Origin: Candidatus Altimarinota bacterium
GTDB lineage: Bacteria > Patescibacteriota > Gracilibacteria > BD1-5 > UBA2023
Reading direction: 5' to 3'
NCBI GenBank assembly: GCA_014377305.1
Contig: JACMPW010000004.1
Location: forward strand, 1 to 64,000
Length of the DNA: 64,000 nucleotides
Shown: positions 41,297 to 52,085 of the stretch, in pieces
Layout: each line of letters opens with the position of its first letter
How positions within the stretch are numbered: the stretch's first letter is position 1
The notes under the pieces: generated by a model
What the model was told of the DNA's origin: nothing
The model's database searches: none
Seen by the model: the letters and a program-made list of their open reading frames with translations, nothing else
Made by a program: the position numbers and the translations under genes

Positions 41297-42499
41297 TTAA
41301 TCAAAGTCCGAAAGTGAGACGCTGGTCGATATGGATATAGTTGGATCTTCATTTCGAAGAATACGCCTCTTACCAGCTGAAAATCACATTTCCAAGTTGA
41401 GACGAACATAGGGATGGATAAATGGACTAATCTGGTTACTTCCTTGGATTGCATCTTGTGCAGACCATGAGAGCCAAGGATCCTTGGTTGGATATACCTG
41501 GAGTGAGAGATATTTGATATTGATTGTAGCAGGAAATAGATTCACCCACTCAGCATCTCATCAAGTTGCCAGGATACTAGTATCTAGGAGAGTGGCTCCA
41601 CTACATTGTGTTTTTTCGATACATGCCCATGTGTCTATAACTCCATCATAGGCACTACGATCGATGGTTCATCCTGAATGTGTGAAACCAAAATCAAGTC
41701 ATTTTGTTTTCAGTACTTGAATATTCCCGACACAACCACTCCCCGTCAAGAGTTTTCAGCTTGCTGTTGTAGGAATAGGGAAACAAGAAATAGCGAGATT
41801 ATTTGGATCTTGAACAATATTCCACCGGAAATATGTTCTCGTTTTTGCTCACTTATTGATGAGGTAGAGTTCTTGTACTGCTCCCGTGAATACATCTGGA
41901 ACATCTCCTGTTAGCCGATCATCGTCATCTCCTATGATACTCCCACTTGCATCACCATCTTCATCACCAAGATCATTATCAATATTACCATTATAGTCAG
42001 TAAACTGAGCCAGATATTCTCCATATCGTTGTGATGCTCCACTGAAGTTTAGAGGAGATCCAACCAGATAACTTGATGCACCATTATTATTATTTGTGAG
42101 GCATCATCCTGTTCACATAGTTGTACCGCTATTAGATCTACAGAGGTAGAGTGATGCACCATAAGTATATGATCAGAGAGATCCACCCTGTCAGTAGTTA
42201 CCGAGTCATGTTGGATTTTGATAGTGTCCACTTTGTGTAGCCACTCATATGGATTTTCGATTCCAGTATTCCTCATAGTCAAGAGTTCATCCATCTTTGA
42301 TACCGGTAAAGAGTTGTTCTGAGAAAAAATACAGTTCCTCAAGAAGTGCTACTCGATTCAATGTCTTGGTACGGGCGATCATGAGACTCTGTACAGCGAG
42401 AATCACACTCGTGATGATCATAGCAAAGAGCGTCATGGAAATCATGAGCTCAAGGATAGTAAATCCTGTTTTATTCCGGAGATTCTGTTTTGCGATCAT
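41297..42499 (-). CDS. Type IV pilin-like protein with N-methylation motif, 400 aa
   Basis: Short leader MIAKQNLRNKTG followed by FTILELMISMTLFAMIITSV, the prepilin peptidase site with Glu5 and the hydrophobic helix. The large C-terminal domain is Gly/Asn/Ser rich with several Cys (YLCRSNSG, GCLTNNNN, ISCFPIP, GSGCVGN) and an Asp-rich stretch (DNDLGDEDGDASG) that may bind calcium. Size and shape fit a minor pilin or pseudopilin of the PilW/GspJ type. Many TGA codons. Upstream of rpmH on the same strand. Confidence 0.85.
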
Positions 42500-42772
42500 A
42501 GATATGGAAAATGAGGAGTAGTGGAATAAATAAGGCTCTTCATATTTTGATGGCTCGTGGTTCGCGATCAAATGAATGGGGGCCTATAGAGATGATTTCA
42601 TGGATTATTTGGTATTCTTTGGATTTTTGTAGAGATAATCTTCATACAAAAATATAGATACACAATTTTGAGATAGTACGTATATATGATCCAATAATGA
42701 GAAATGTACTAATCCATATATTTTTTGTCATATCTATTTGAAAAAAATGAAAATATCTCTATCATACCCAAT

Positions 42773-43408
42773 ATGAATGATTATATTACAAATTCCAAAA
42801 ATCGAAAATTAAAAACAAAAATTCTATTATTTTTGTCACGAATAAATATATGAGCTGGGAAACTTCCTCTCTCAGGACGAGTTATTATATTGATGGAGTC
42901 TGTTTTAACAGGTTCTCTTTTTTTTCCATGGATACACATGGTACACCTCGATGGTTCTATTCATAATCATTATGCATTCTCTCAGTTTTGTTTTTATATA
43001 GGATACTGGATTCTGCTAGTATGAGCTCTTACTCCGTTTTTTCTTCTCTCACATACCAAAAAAGAAAGAATCAGAGCATTGCTCCCATTTCGTTTATCAG
43101 ATACTCAGGCGATCATTTTTATATTCACCGTACTACTCGTGAGTATGATCAATCTCATTATTATCAATGGTCTTTATACCACTCAGATAGCGGCTCAAGG
43201 TTCTACTCTTGGCTGATGATTTCGTATAGCATTTTCGAGTATAATCTTGATTTTTATAGCGACATACTACCTTTCCAGAACGAATAAGGTAATTAATACA
43301 GATATGTATTATCTTGATCACCAGACGGATGATGAGTTGTCCAGATATAAAAATATACTTTCAAGTGAAAATGAGAGTCAAAAAAAGAATATGAGTCTCC
43401 CAATTTAA
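42773..43408 (+). CDS. Four-helix membrane protein, 211 aa
   Basis: Family not recognised. Basic N-tail (NSKNRKLKTKILLFLSRINI), four hydrophobic segments (around VIILMESVLTGSLFFPWI, FYIGYWILLVGALTPFFLL, AIIFIFTVLLVSMINLIIIN and FRIAFSSIILIFIATYYL), with a polar C-terminus. Four TGA codons. It ends immediately before the promoter of the sigma/HARE gene. The 273 bases before it hold no other gene I can support. Confidence 0.6.
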
Positions 43409-43410
43409 AC

Positions 43411-43437
43411 TTGACTTTGCTTAAAAAACTATATTAT
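43411..43437 (+). promoter_or_regulatory. Promoter of the sigma region 4/HARE-HTH gene
   Basis: TTGACT, 15-bp spacer, TATTAT; a small hairpin TGCTCT/AGAGCA lies in the leader at 43451-43466. Confidence 0.55.
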
Positions 43438-43493
43438 TAGTCAAGTAAGTGTGCTCTGTAAAGAGCATAAATTATTTTCATAATTCTCAAACT

Positions 43494-44534
43494 ATGTCCA
43501 CTGTAGCAACAGAGATTCAAAATACATTCGAGACTATTCTCGCCTCTCTCGCTGAGAAAGAAAGATCAGTCATAACTCGTCGTATTGGACTCAAATGAGA
43601 ACGTGAAACTCTCCAAGAAATAGGTGATACCTATGGAATTACCCGTGAACGAGTTCGTCAAATCGAGGATGTCGGAATCAAGAAAATTGGACGTATCATG
43701 CGTACAAGTCCTCTCATGCGTATACAAGAAGCCGGGGAGAAAATCCTCCAAATGCATGGCGGCATCATGACTCGCGATCGTCTGATATCAGCTATTATCG
43801 CTGATATCGGTATCGAGTGAGCTATTAACAATAATATCATCGACGTCCTCCTCCAGGCAGACTACAACCTCCAGAGATCAAAACCTCAACTCGGTACAAA
43901 TACCTATTTCCATTTCGCAGAGGTAACAAAAAAAATGGTGGAAGCAGTACATAAAGAAGCTCTCAAACTACTCAAGAAAAAAGGTGATATCATGGAGTCA
44001 ATTGTACTCTACGATGCTATTCATCTCGCACTCTTTGCTCAATTCGGAAATCTATCGAATATTATATTGGATTCGGTTATGGATATATTCCTCGATATTG
44101 TAAAAGGTGAAGAGAAATTCATAGGGCTCGAAAAGTGGAAAATTCTCAATCCAGCGACACTCAAGGACAAGGCAATATATGTCCTTAAAAAGAAAAAAGA
44201 GCCTCTCCATTTTCTGGATATAGCAGCGGCTATCACCGAGCGATTTTCAGAACCGGTCAAGACATCTACTATCCACAATGAGCTCATTCGTAATTGAGAA
44301 TTCGTACTCATAGGTCGTGGTATCTATGTACTGAAAGAATGGGGATACAAAGATGGTACAGTACTCGATGTGATCCTAGAAATATTCAAAAAAGCAGGAG
44401 TACCTCTCTCAACCGAAGAAATCACTGATCGTGTCCTCAAGGTCCGTCAAGTCAAAATCACAACCATCTATATGAATCTACAAAATAAGAAACATGTAGA
44501 ACGAGTTGGTCGAAATCTCTACACCGCAAAATAA
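43494..44534 (+). CDS. Sigma-70 region 4 domain fused to HARE-HTH domains, 346 aa
   Basis: Residues about 20-75 form a sigma region 4 helix-turn-helix: LAEKERSVITRRIGLKGERE, then TLQEIGDTYGITRERVRQIE, as in primary sigma factors. No regions 1.2-3 are present, so it is not a complete sigma factor. The rest contains winged-helix modules of the HARE-HTH type seen in the RNAP delta subunit: LKDKAIYVLKKKKEPLHFLD ... LIGRGIYVLKEWGY and VILEIFKKAGVPLSTEEITD. It may be a transcription regulator that touches RNAP or -35 DNA. Three TGA codons. Confidence 0.8.
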
Positions 44535-44537
44535 TAT

Positions 44538-44567
44538 AAAAACTCTCCAAATATGGAGAGTTTTTTC
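44538..44567. terminator. Terminator between the sigma/HARE gene and the wzy-like gene
   Basis: AAAACTCTCCA/TGGAGAGTTTT hairpin with T6; can serve both convergent genes. Confidence 0.8.
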
Positions 44568-44576
44568 AAAAAATCC

Positions 44577-45752
44577 TTAGTGTTTTACTGATTTGCAGGT
44601 CAATACGATCAAGAGACTAAGAACTATAATATGTGTTATCACAAAAACATTGAGTGCAAGGAATAATAAACCAAGGATGGCTGCAATATAGAGTTCTTCA
44701 GGTTGATTATTCCAATAACGATAGACGGATCATCCAATCAAAAAGAGTGGTAATACTCCATACTGAAAAAGTATATCAATGAAGATATTATGGGATGAGT
44801 CTATGAGGCTCGTAGGAGGAAAATAGGCATCTATAGCACTCGATCGAGCCGTAGAGAAATATGTGAGCAATGAATCAGGGCCAAATCATATCAATAATGA
44901 GATCGGCTCTCGAAGCATAATCGATAGACTCTCTCGCATCAAGATGAATCGACTCATAAGTGATAACATTTTATCAGGATCGAGAGAGAAGCTCCCAATA
45001 TATATACTCCCGATGGTTCATATACATACTACCAAAAATGAATATACAGCAGACACCCCCAGATAACGAACGAGAGAGTAGAGGAAATACCCTCCCAAAA
45101 GAGCAATCCCGATATAACTCCCTGTTGTCAGGATAGCAATTATCAAGAGTCATAGGATGATCCATCGTTCAGACAGACGCAATCTAGTACAGAGTGGCAA
45201 AAATATCAACAAATATCAAGCTACATAATTTGGATTGCCAAGGGTACTCACAGATCTTCCAGGATATGCTGATAGTGATTCATGCCTACTATAGATATCT
45301 CATATGCCTCCTATATATTCTCATATGGCCACTAGAGCAACGATCACTGCAGCATATATACTCCATCTCAGATATGATCTGGTATACTCTCTCGATGTTA
45401 CCATCAGTAGGAGAATAAGCGAAATCACACCAAAATAGAGAATGTATCAGTGATGTTTCTCATAACTACCAAATAACCAATCATTATCGAGAGGGGTAGT
45501 AAAATAGAGAGCCGACACAACTGGTAAAAGAAGTACCGTCGCAACCATAGAGAAATATCTACACAAAGTGTCCAAAATACGCTCTGGAAAACGAATCAGT
45601 ACTTCGATATATGCAACTATAAGTAAAATCAGAAATAAGTATACTTTGTACCGCTCAAACGAATAACTCTCTCATATTATCACACCAACTGGTGAGAGTA
45701 CATGAGAAAAGTAGAGTGGAAGTGAAAAAAAAAGGATACGAAGTGAGTACAT
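44577..45752 (-). CDS. O-antigen ligase/polymerase-like (Wzy_C) membrane protein
   Basis: 391 residues, about ten membrane helices. Family landmarks: SVSTLGNPNYVAGYLLIFLP in the middle, GFGPDSLLTYF in the large outer loop, and DSSHNIFIDILFQYGVLPLF near the end, matching the 'N.f....a..l.P', 'G.G..s' and 'sHN.yl......Gi.gl' motifs of Wzy/WaaL. It transfers or polymerises lipid-linked glycans, or glycosylates pilins (PglL/PilO type). The pilin-like gene in the same operon makes pilin glycosylation attractive (inference). Last gene of the nine-gene operon. Confidence 0.8.
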
Positions 45753-45755
45753 ATG

Positions 45756-46220
45756 CTATATACTTTGTTCAAGTTTTACTACAATTCCTGCTAAAAATTG
45801 GGATATATCTCTGCGAATATTTACTTGCAATTCGCGGGTTTCTTGAGCGATATTGATACGAGTAGCGATGTCAATAGCCCCTAAACGATCTATGAAGTCA
45901 TACCATTTATTTTGTATATTATTCGTATCTAACAATATTCTACTTGCCTTAGATATGGCAACTGAAAGTCATGTATAGGAAGGATGAGTACATACAATGT
46001 TAAATTTATTACGTGGACACAGCTCTGTGGGTAAAATAGGTGTATTAAATCTAACTCGATATTCGTGTTGAACTCAACAAATAACAGTATTATTAAGAAA
46101 ATTTTTAAAAAAATCAACTAACTCCATAGAAGAAAACTGTTCTATCTTGCTAATTTGATCTCTTGCGATAGCTTGTGTTTCAGGAAAATTGCCTCATATA
46201 GGATATACAGATATTATCAT
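45756..46220 (-). CDS. Hypothetical protein, 154 aa
   Basis: Not recognised. MIISVYPIGGNFPETQAIAR, then QFSSMELVDFFKNFLNNTVI, a Cys-containing middle (ELCPRNKFNIVCTHPSYTGL) and a helical end (ARINIAQETRELQVNIRRDI-like). Cytoplasmic, no signal. Ends three bases before the wzy-like gene. Confidence 0.5.
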
Positions 46221-46230
46221 ATCACTCTAA

Positions 46231-46437
46231 TTATTTCCCGAGAAACTTTTCGATGATCATCATGGGAATCTTTTCAAGTTCAGAAGTATATCAGATGATA
46301 CGATCAGCAAAACCGAGAATCCTCTCAACACGATCCATCATCTTGTAGGTTCTATAGAGAATCATAGCGAGGAGAGTTCCAATAGGAAGGAGGATGATCG
46401 CGAGGACCATATACAGGATATCGAGAGCGTTGAACAT
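46231..46437 (-). CDS. Small membrane protein, 68 aa
   Basis: MFNALDILYMVLAIILLPIG with one N-terminal membrane helix (about residues 5-28), then an amphipathic charged helix (YRTYKMMDRVERILGFADRI) and EKIPMMIIEKFLGK. The shape resembles small DUF948-like or membrane-scaffold proteins. One TGA at the centre. Unknown role inside the operon. Confidence 0.6.
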
Positions 46438-46455
46438 AGGAGAGAGTATTATATA

Positions 46456-46941
46456 TTATTTTCCAGCAAGGGGATCACTTATTAGTTGTTCTTTTGGTTC
46501 GGTTTTTGTATATGTTGGATTTTGCCACCAGGCCTTGATATCTGAGATATCTGTAAAGTGGGCTGTCTCCTCTCAGGCAAACCTGACTCGCATATCAATC
46601 GGACTCGTGAGTCCCAGGGACCCTATGAGATCTCGAGACTCGATAAGTGAGATATACCTGAGACGAGCCGTATCCATGAATGCTCGTATGAGCCATATAG
46701 GCGAAAGGAGTCTGATATCGTCAGTTATTGGGTCAGTCTCATCATAGGCTATGATAATAACTCGTTTATCCGTGATAAGTAGATCATACTCCGCCTGAGA
46801 ACGTATAAAAAGAGGTGTCGCTTGGACTTGTTCCTCTGCGAATTCCGCAGCTTTTTTTCCATATCACTTTGCCATATCCAAATAAGGATCTATCTTGGCG
46901 ATATAGGGACTGAGAGAATCAGTGATATTTTTCCAGTCCAT
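46456..46941 (-). CDS. Hypothetical protein, 161 aa
   Basis: Not recognised. MDWKNITDSLSPYIAKIDPY start, a predicted alpha/beta domain with EYDLLITDKRVIIIAYDETD and LSPIWLIRAFMDTARLRYIS, and a flexible C-terminus. No membrane segment. Two TGA codons. Twelve bases after the RluA gene and 18 before the small membrane protein. Confidence 0.5.
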
Positions 46942-46953
46942 AAGATTGAGTGA

Positions 46954-47985
46954 TTATATTTTTATTATATCAGGAGAGCGTGTTTGTTGCAAATCTTTTT
47001 TATTATATTCGAAAATATGAAGAAAATCAGCAGGATATGGTGCCTGGATTGTGAGCTTATTTCAGGTTTTTGGATGTACAAAGGTCAGAGACTGAGCATG
47101 GAGGATTTGGCGAGTGATACCGAGATCACGGCGGACATAGGAGTTAATACTCCGATCACCATAGGCTCGATCAGCGAGTACTGGGTGTCCAATATGAGCC
47201 ATATGAACTCGGATCTGATGAGTACGTCCAGTCTCAATACGACATTCAAGGAGTGAGAAAGATTGATTGATGGCGAATGTCTGTAAAACCGTATAATGAG
47301 TGATCGCACTCTGCCCTGCCTCATCGACTCGGACTTTGGCTTCATTTTTGGCATCAGGGATTCTGAGCAGTCTAGCCCTGATAGTATCTTGGCTCTTGGC
47401 CGGAATACCGACCACAATAGTGTGATATATCTTCTCCATATCATGGGCCTGGAGCTCAGTGAGGAGAGTCTCGAGTACTCACTTATTCTTGGCAATGAGA
47501 AGACATCCACTGGTATCTCGATCGATACGATGCACGAGCGAAGGTCGGAATGTGAGACTATCATATCGCCCCTGCAGATAATCCTGTACCTGATCGATGA
47601 TATTAGACTCTGTCGTCTTATGATCCCCTGCGTGGACATTGATCCCGGGTGGCTTATTCACTACCATGAGGTATTCATCCTCATAGAGGATGGCGAGCCT
47701 TGATGTCTCATCTTCTATATATCATGTATCTATTTTTTCATTCTGGATTTTTCATTTTGAATCTTGCACAAATCCCTCCATCTCCCTATCTGTCAACCAG
47801 AATGATACCTCATCTCAGAGTTCCAATTTATAGGTCCCGTCTTTCTTTTTTGTATTTACCTTGATCTTGCCAATTCGGAGCATCTTAAATATACCCCCAA
47901 GTGGAGCACCAGGGAGGTATTTTCGAACAAAGCGGTCGAGTCGTTGTCCGGCATCAGCAGGATGAGAAATAGGAACAGAAATCAT
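46954..47985 (-). CDS. RluA/RluD-family pseudouridine synthase
   Basis: 343 residues. N-terminal S4 domain (PADAGQRLDRFVRKYLPGAP ... FKMLRIGKIKVN), catalytic Asp in SLVHRIDRDTSGCLLIAKNK, and the family motif RIETGRTHQIRVHMAHIGHP with VLADRAYG. Isomerises uridines in 23S rRNA (or tRNA). An extra linker of about 25 residues (VQDSKGKIQNEKIDTGYIED) separates S4 and catalytic domains. Its ATG overlaps the stop of the PilX-like gene by one base (TAATG). Confidence 0.93.
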
Positions 47986-48905
47986 TATTGTAGTACGGCG
48001 AAGTCAGTAGCAGTGTTGCTAGTAATCTGTGGAATACGTACCTGGCGGGATCTGATATATCCGTATATAGATGAGGTGGAATCTACTACCATATACTGAC
48101 TTGGTACTCTTGTACCGAGAGGAAATTCGATTTGATATTCAAGGAAGGAGAATGACTGTCAACCGAGAGTCAAAAATGGACGAATCATAGAAAGCTTGAG
48201 AGTACATTGGAATCCATTACACTTTGCTCAACTGGTTCATAATCAACTTACGAGATCAGCATAAAATCAGTTAAACGTAAAACTAGATCCAGTACTGGTA
48301 ATACCATTGAATCATGCGATCGATCTATTCGATCCGGTGATATCACTTCCCCTGAAAACCTCCATTTCACCACTTGCATAGAGTGATGCTCACGAGGAAC
48401 CAAAAGTCCAAAGAATAATACCAGAATTACTCGCACTGCCAGTATTACTACTTCCAGGTATATTAGCTACTCTGAAGCGAAAACTCACACTTCACCAGGA
48501 AACATTCTCAGGTATAACAATCTGTACTGGTTCACCAAGGGCAATAGTATTCCAATTTTTATCGAATTCACTATTTCATTTTCATACGAGTCATCCAACT
48601 CATTGCTCTGGTATGAGATTACCACCAGTATATGCCGAGAGGGTCCGTCCAGTAAATACTCCAGTATCAACGCGAGTTTGGATATTCCAGGGTGCCTGTC
48701 GTGTCATATTCGATTGCATGAGCTGTTCCTCGACGAGTCCTGTTGCAAGTGTATATGCCTGAGCTGAGTTACCGATGGCACCACTGGTCCTTCAGAGACC
48801 GAGTATTTTTTCTAGAAAACTCGTTGTAAGTATAGTAAGTAGCACTACGATAATGAGTCCAACAAGGAGAGCTGATCCTCTATGTGATTGAGTAGAATTA
48901 TACAT
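47985..48905 (-). CDS. PilX-like type IV pilus assembly/minor pilin protein, 306 aa
   Basis: HRGSALLVGLIIVVLLTILT is the N-terminal helix typical of PilX/GspK proteins, preceded by a short polar leader (MYNSTQS). The exported part is beta-rich, Gly/Ser rich, and has two Cys (AKCNGFQCTLKL). Many TGA codons (over a dozen). No fully canonical prepilin peptidase site, so the class is inferred. Overlaps the VirB4-like gene by eight bases. Confidence 0.65.
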
Positions 48906-50838
48906 TTGGCTTGGTGGTGATGATTTTCTCTTCAAAATAAGATGATAATATCTCGATACCGACATGTTCTCATCCAGCAAAAAACAGACCGGTACCAACT
49001 GAAGCATTGAGTAAAATATATTTCTCTTGTTCTGTGAGCTTGAATACGTTCTGGAGAACATCGATAGAGGCAGGAGATTGTTTAAGGAGGAGTTGGATCG
49101 ATGAATTCGTCACGATAGCCTTACCATATGACGACCCCATGAAGTCCTCAACATCCTGAGTGATCGTAGTGACACCGAGCCCATACTTGCGGGCTCGTTT
49201 CACGAGTCCAAAGAGGAACTTCGCAGAATCCTCATACTGCATGATATTCCATGCTTCATCTACTACGAGAAATCGTTTCTTTTCGCTCGATCTCGCTACA
49301 TTCCATACATAGGTAAGGAGGATATACATGGCGATAGGACGGAGAATATCATCCAGATCTCGTACTGAGAAGACGACGAGTCATCACTTGAGATCGACAT
49401 TGGTCGGTCGTGAGAATACTCAGGCAAATACTCCGGTGACGTATTTCTCGAGGCGATTGACAAGACCAGATGCACCGTCCATGGTATCGAGTACTGATGA
49501 GAGATCTTTGAGAAGTGGTATCTCTTTACCATCAATCGAGTCATCATCCATTGTTATACCCTTGAGTGAGTAAGTGGTGATGATCGCTTTCTCCAGGAGT
49601 GCCTCTTCATTGGGAGTGATGACACCTAGCATCAGACGCAGGAGTCATATCATATTGACTATAGCGCCTCGCAAAAGATCACCAACATGGGTCTCTGAAT
49701 CTTTGAGAGATCGTGGGAGGTCGAACGGATTGATTTTCTCATTAGAGTTGAGAGATATATTGAGGTAGGTTCACCCGACCGTATCTACGAGTGCCTTGTA
49801 CTCATTCTCAGGATCGAGAACAATGACATCGATTCCCATCATGAGTGCTCTGAGAATCTCAAGTTTCACAGCAAATGATTTTCATCATCCTGACTTCGCA
49901 AATACGCACATATTTGCATTTTCAGATCGGAAACGATCAAAAATAATAAGTGACTTATTGTGTGTATTGATACCGTAGAATATGCCATCATCCTGAGAAA
50001 GAGAGTTTGAGGAAAATGGAAATGTTGTTGAGAGCCCCTTCGTCGAGATATTGCGAAACACATTGACCTCATCACGAGCAAATGGCCCCGTTGCAATAAA
50101 TCCTTGTTCAGCCCTAAGGAACGTCTGTTTGGTTAAGATATTACGGCCTGCAAGCATCATATCGAGCATATTGGTGAGTTTTTTCATCTCATCTTCGCTC
50201 TCAGCATATGTCGTGATATAGAGTGAAAAGTGGAAATACTTCTCCTGACCACGCGTGAGATATTGTTGGAGCTCTTCCACATCTTGGATCTGAGCATCAA
50301 GATGTGGATCACCAATGAGTCATTTTCCATTATTCATAGCTCGTTGTGAGCCGAGTTGAGTGAGACGTTTACGGAGAAACTTCATCACACGAGCTGAATC
50401 TACTGGGTAGACATACATCGATATATCAAATTTTACATCCCAATTGATGAGAGGTGAGAGCCAATTTCCTTCGAGCACATCTGGATACGCATAGGTGAAT
50501 ATTGTCCGAACATAGGTATCACCAATTTGGAGCTTGGTTGCATCAATACGAATCATAGCGGGTGCGATTGCATCCTTGATAAATGCAAGTGACTCATTAT
50601 ATTCTTTTTCACTCTCTTTGAGTTCCATAGCCTCTTCTCGTGTGAGCTTGCGGTCAGTATCTGAAATATAACCAGGAACTAGGGCAGTAGTACTAGTCTC
50701 ATTTAGCGAAAGTGTCGCAGTTGGCGATACACGGGCGATCTGGCTTGGCAAAGATGAGACTAAATTAATAGTCTCAAGTCATTCGACATCTCAGGTATAG
50801 TTTTTGGTGATGAGTTCTGCGAGGGTAGCAACAGGCAT
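48898..50838 (-). CDS. VirB4/TraC-like type IV secretion ATPase, 646 aa
   Basis: The N-terminal half is a VirB4-type partner domain (VRTIFTYAYPDVLEGNWLSP). The C-terminal ATPase has Walker A FAKSGGGKSFAVKLEI at about residue 315-325 (two of the three Gly from TGA), VIVLDPENEYKALVDTVGGT, Walker B FLVVDEAWNIMQYEDSAKFL and GLGVTTITQDVEDFMGSSYG. Such ATPases power T4SS pilus assembly or DNA transfer. No VirB6/VirB8/VirB10 homologue or relaxase is evident in the operon. Confidence 0.88.
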
Positions 50839-50876
50839 AGGAGATATATATGAGGCTGAATGAAATAGAGAGTATA

Positions 50877-52076
50877 TTATTTTTTATTTTTTCCGATTCA
50901 CCAGTTCCATTCTGTTATATTACTATAGTCAATACGATCTTGGATGTCAAAAAGAGTTTGTGGAGACTTATTGAGAGTGTTATATTCAACAACAATCAGA
51001 GAGATATCATCATATTGTTTATATTTATACCCCATCCAAGCAGAGAGATCGATTGTGATCTTACGAAATATATTTTCAGCAGATTTATCATCGAGTCGTA
51101 TGATGGACTCAATAATACGATCGACGGAAAACAGGAGTCCATTCTGCTCAGATCTATATCTCGCTTCTGTGATACCATCAGTATAAAGAATGATGAGATC
51201 TCCTGGATCGAATGCTATTCTCTGCTCTTTGAGGATTTTTGATGAGTCCTTCACCATACCGATGGCAACACCACCACTTTTGAGCTTATATATCTTATTT
51301 TCTTTGAGCTTATAGACAAGGATAAACTCATGTCCTGCACCAGTATAGTACATCTTCTGAGAAGTAGCGTCCCACCGGAGCATCACGGCCGTCATCATCA
51401 TATTTTGCTTGATACGTGGCTTGAGGATAGCATTCGTCTTAACGAGGATATTCGCACCGTTAGATTCAGAGATAGAGAATGCTGATATCAGAGCATTAAC
51501 CATCATCATCACGAATCCTGATGGCACACCATGACCAGTAACATCACCAACATAGATATAGTGATTATTATCACGACCGGCTATGATATCGAGAGAGTCA
51601 CCTCCTACTTCTGTTGCTGGAGTCGTCGCCATAGCAATAGTAAGACCTGGAACAATGCTATGATCCAGACTCAATGTCTGGGCCTGTATTTCACTGGCGA
51701 TATCGACTTCTGATCTGAGTTTACGACCATCTCTGAGTTCTTGTTTGAATACTTTCAGAATCTGGAGGGACTTAATAAAGAAAGTAATAGTACTATTCAT
51801 CCCATCACTCCAAGAGTTCGGTTGAATCTCAGGTTCTTCTGCTATACCAGTCATAAACCTGGCGATATCCTGAGTCAATACCTGAATCGGCCCTATATAC
51901 GCCTTATAGAGTACAAAATATAGGAGAGGAAACTGTATAACGACGAATCAGGCCGTGAGTATAGTATTCCAGTGGGTGATTCAGATAAGTGGTCCTCGCC
52001 CACCAAGTCCGAATAGTATAAAACCATCCAGAACGACCAGAAGTATAACGACGATGAATATGATTCGGTGTAACAT
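50877..52076 (-). CDS. Membrane SpoIIE/RsbU-type PP2C serine phosphatase
   Basis: 399 residues: two N-terminal membrane helices (IIFIVVILLVVLDGFILFGL and a second near 52-75), a coiled linker, and a SpoIIE domain with VGGDSLDIIAGRDNNHYIYV, GDVTGHGVPSGFVMMMVNAL, and DLIILYTDGITEARYRSEQN. The metal-binding Asp residues are kept. Relatives dephosphorylate anti-sigma-factor antagonists. Here it may regulate the secretion/pilus operon it sits in. Ends GIGKNKK with a TGA near the end. Confidence 0.9.
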
Positions 52077-52085
52077 ATATATATT

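Noticed and set aside
49328-49978. Plus-strand open frames opposite the VirB4-like gene
   Set aside because: Ser/Arg-rich shadows without motifs; the minus frame has Walker A and B.
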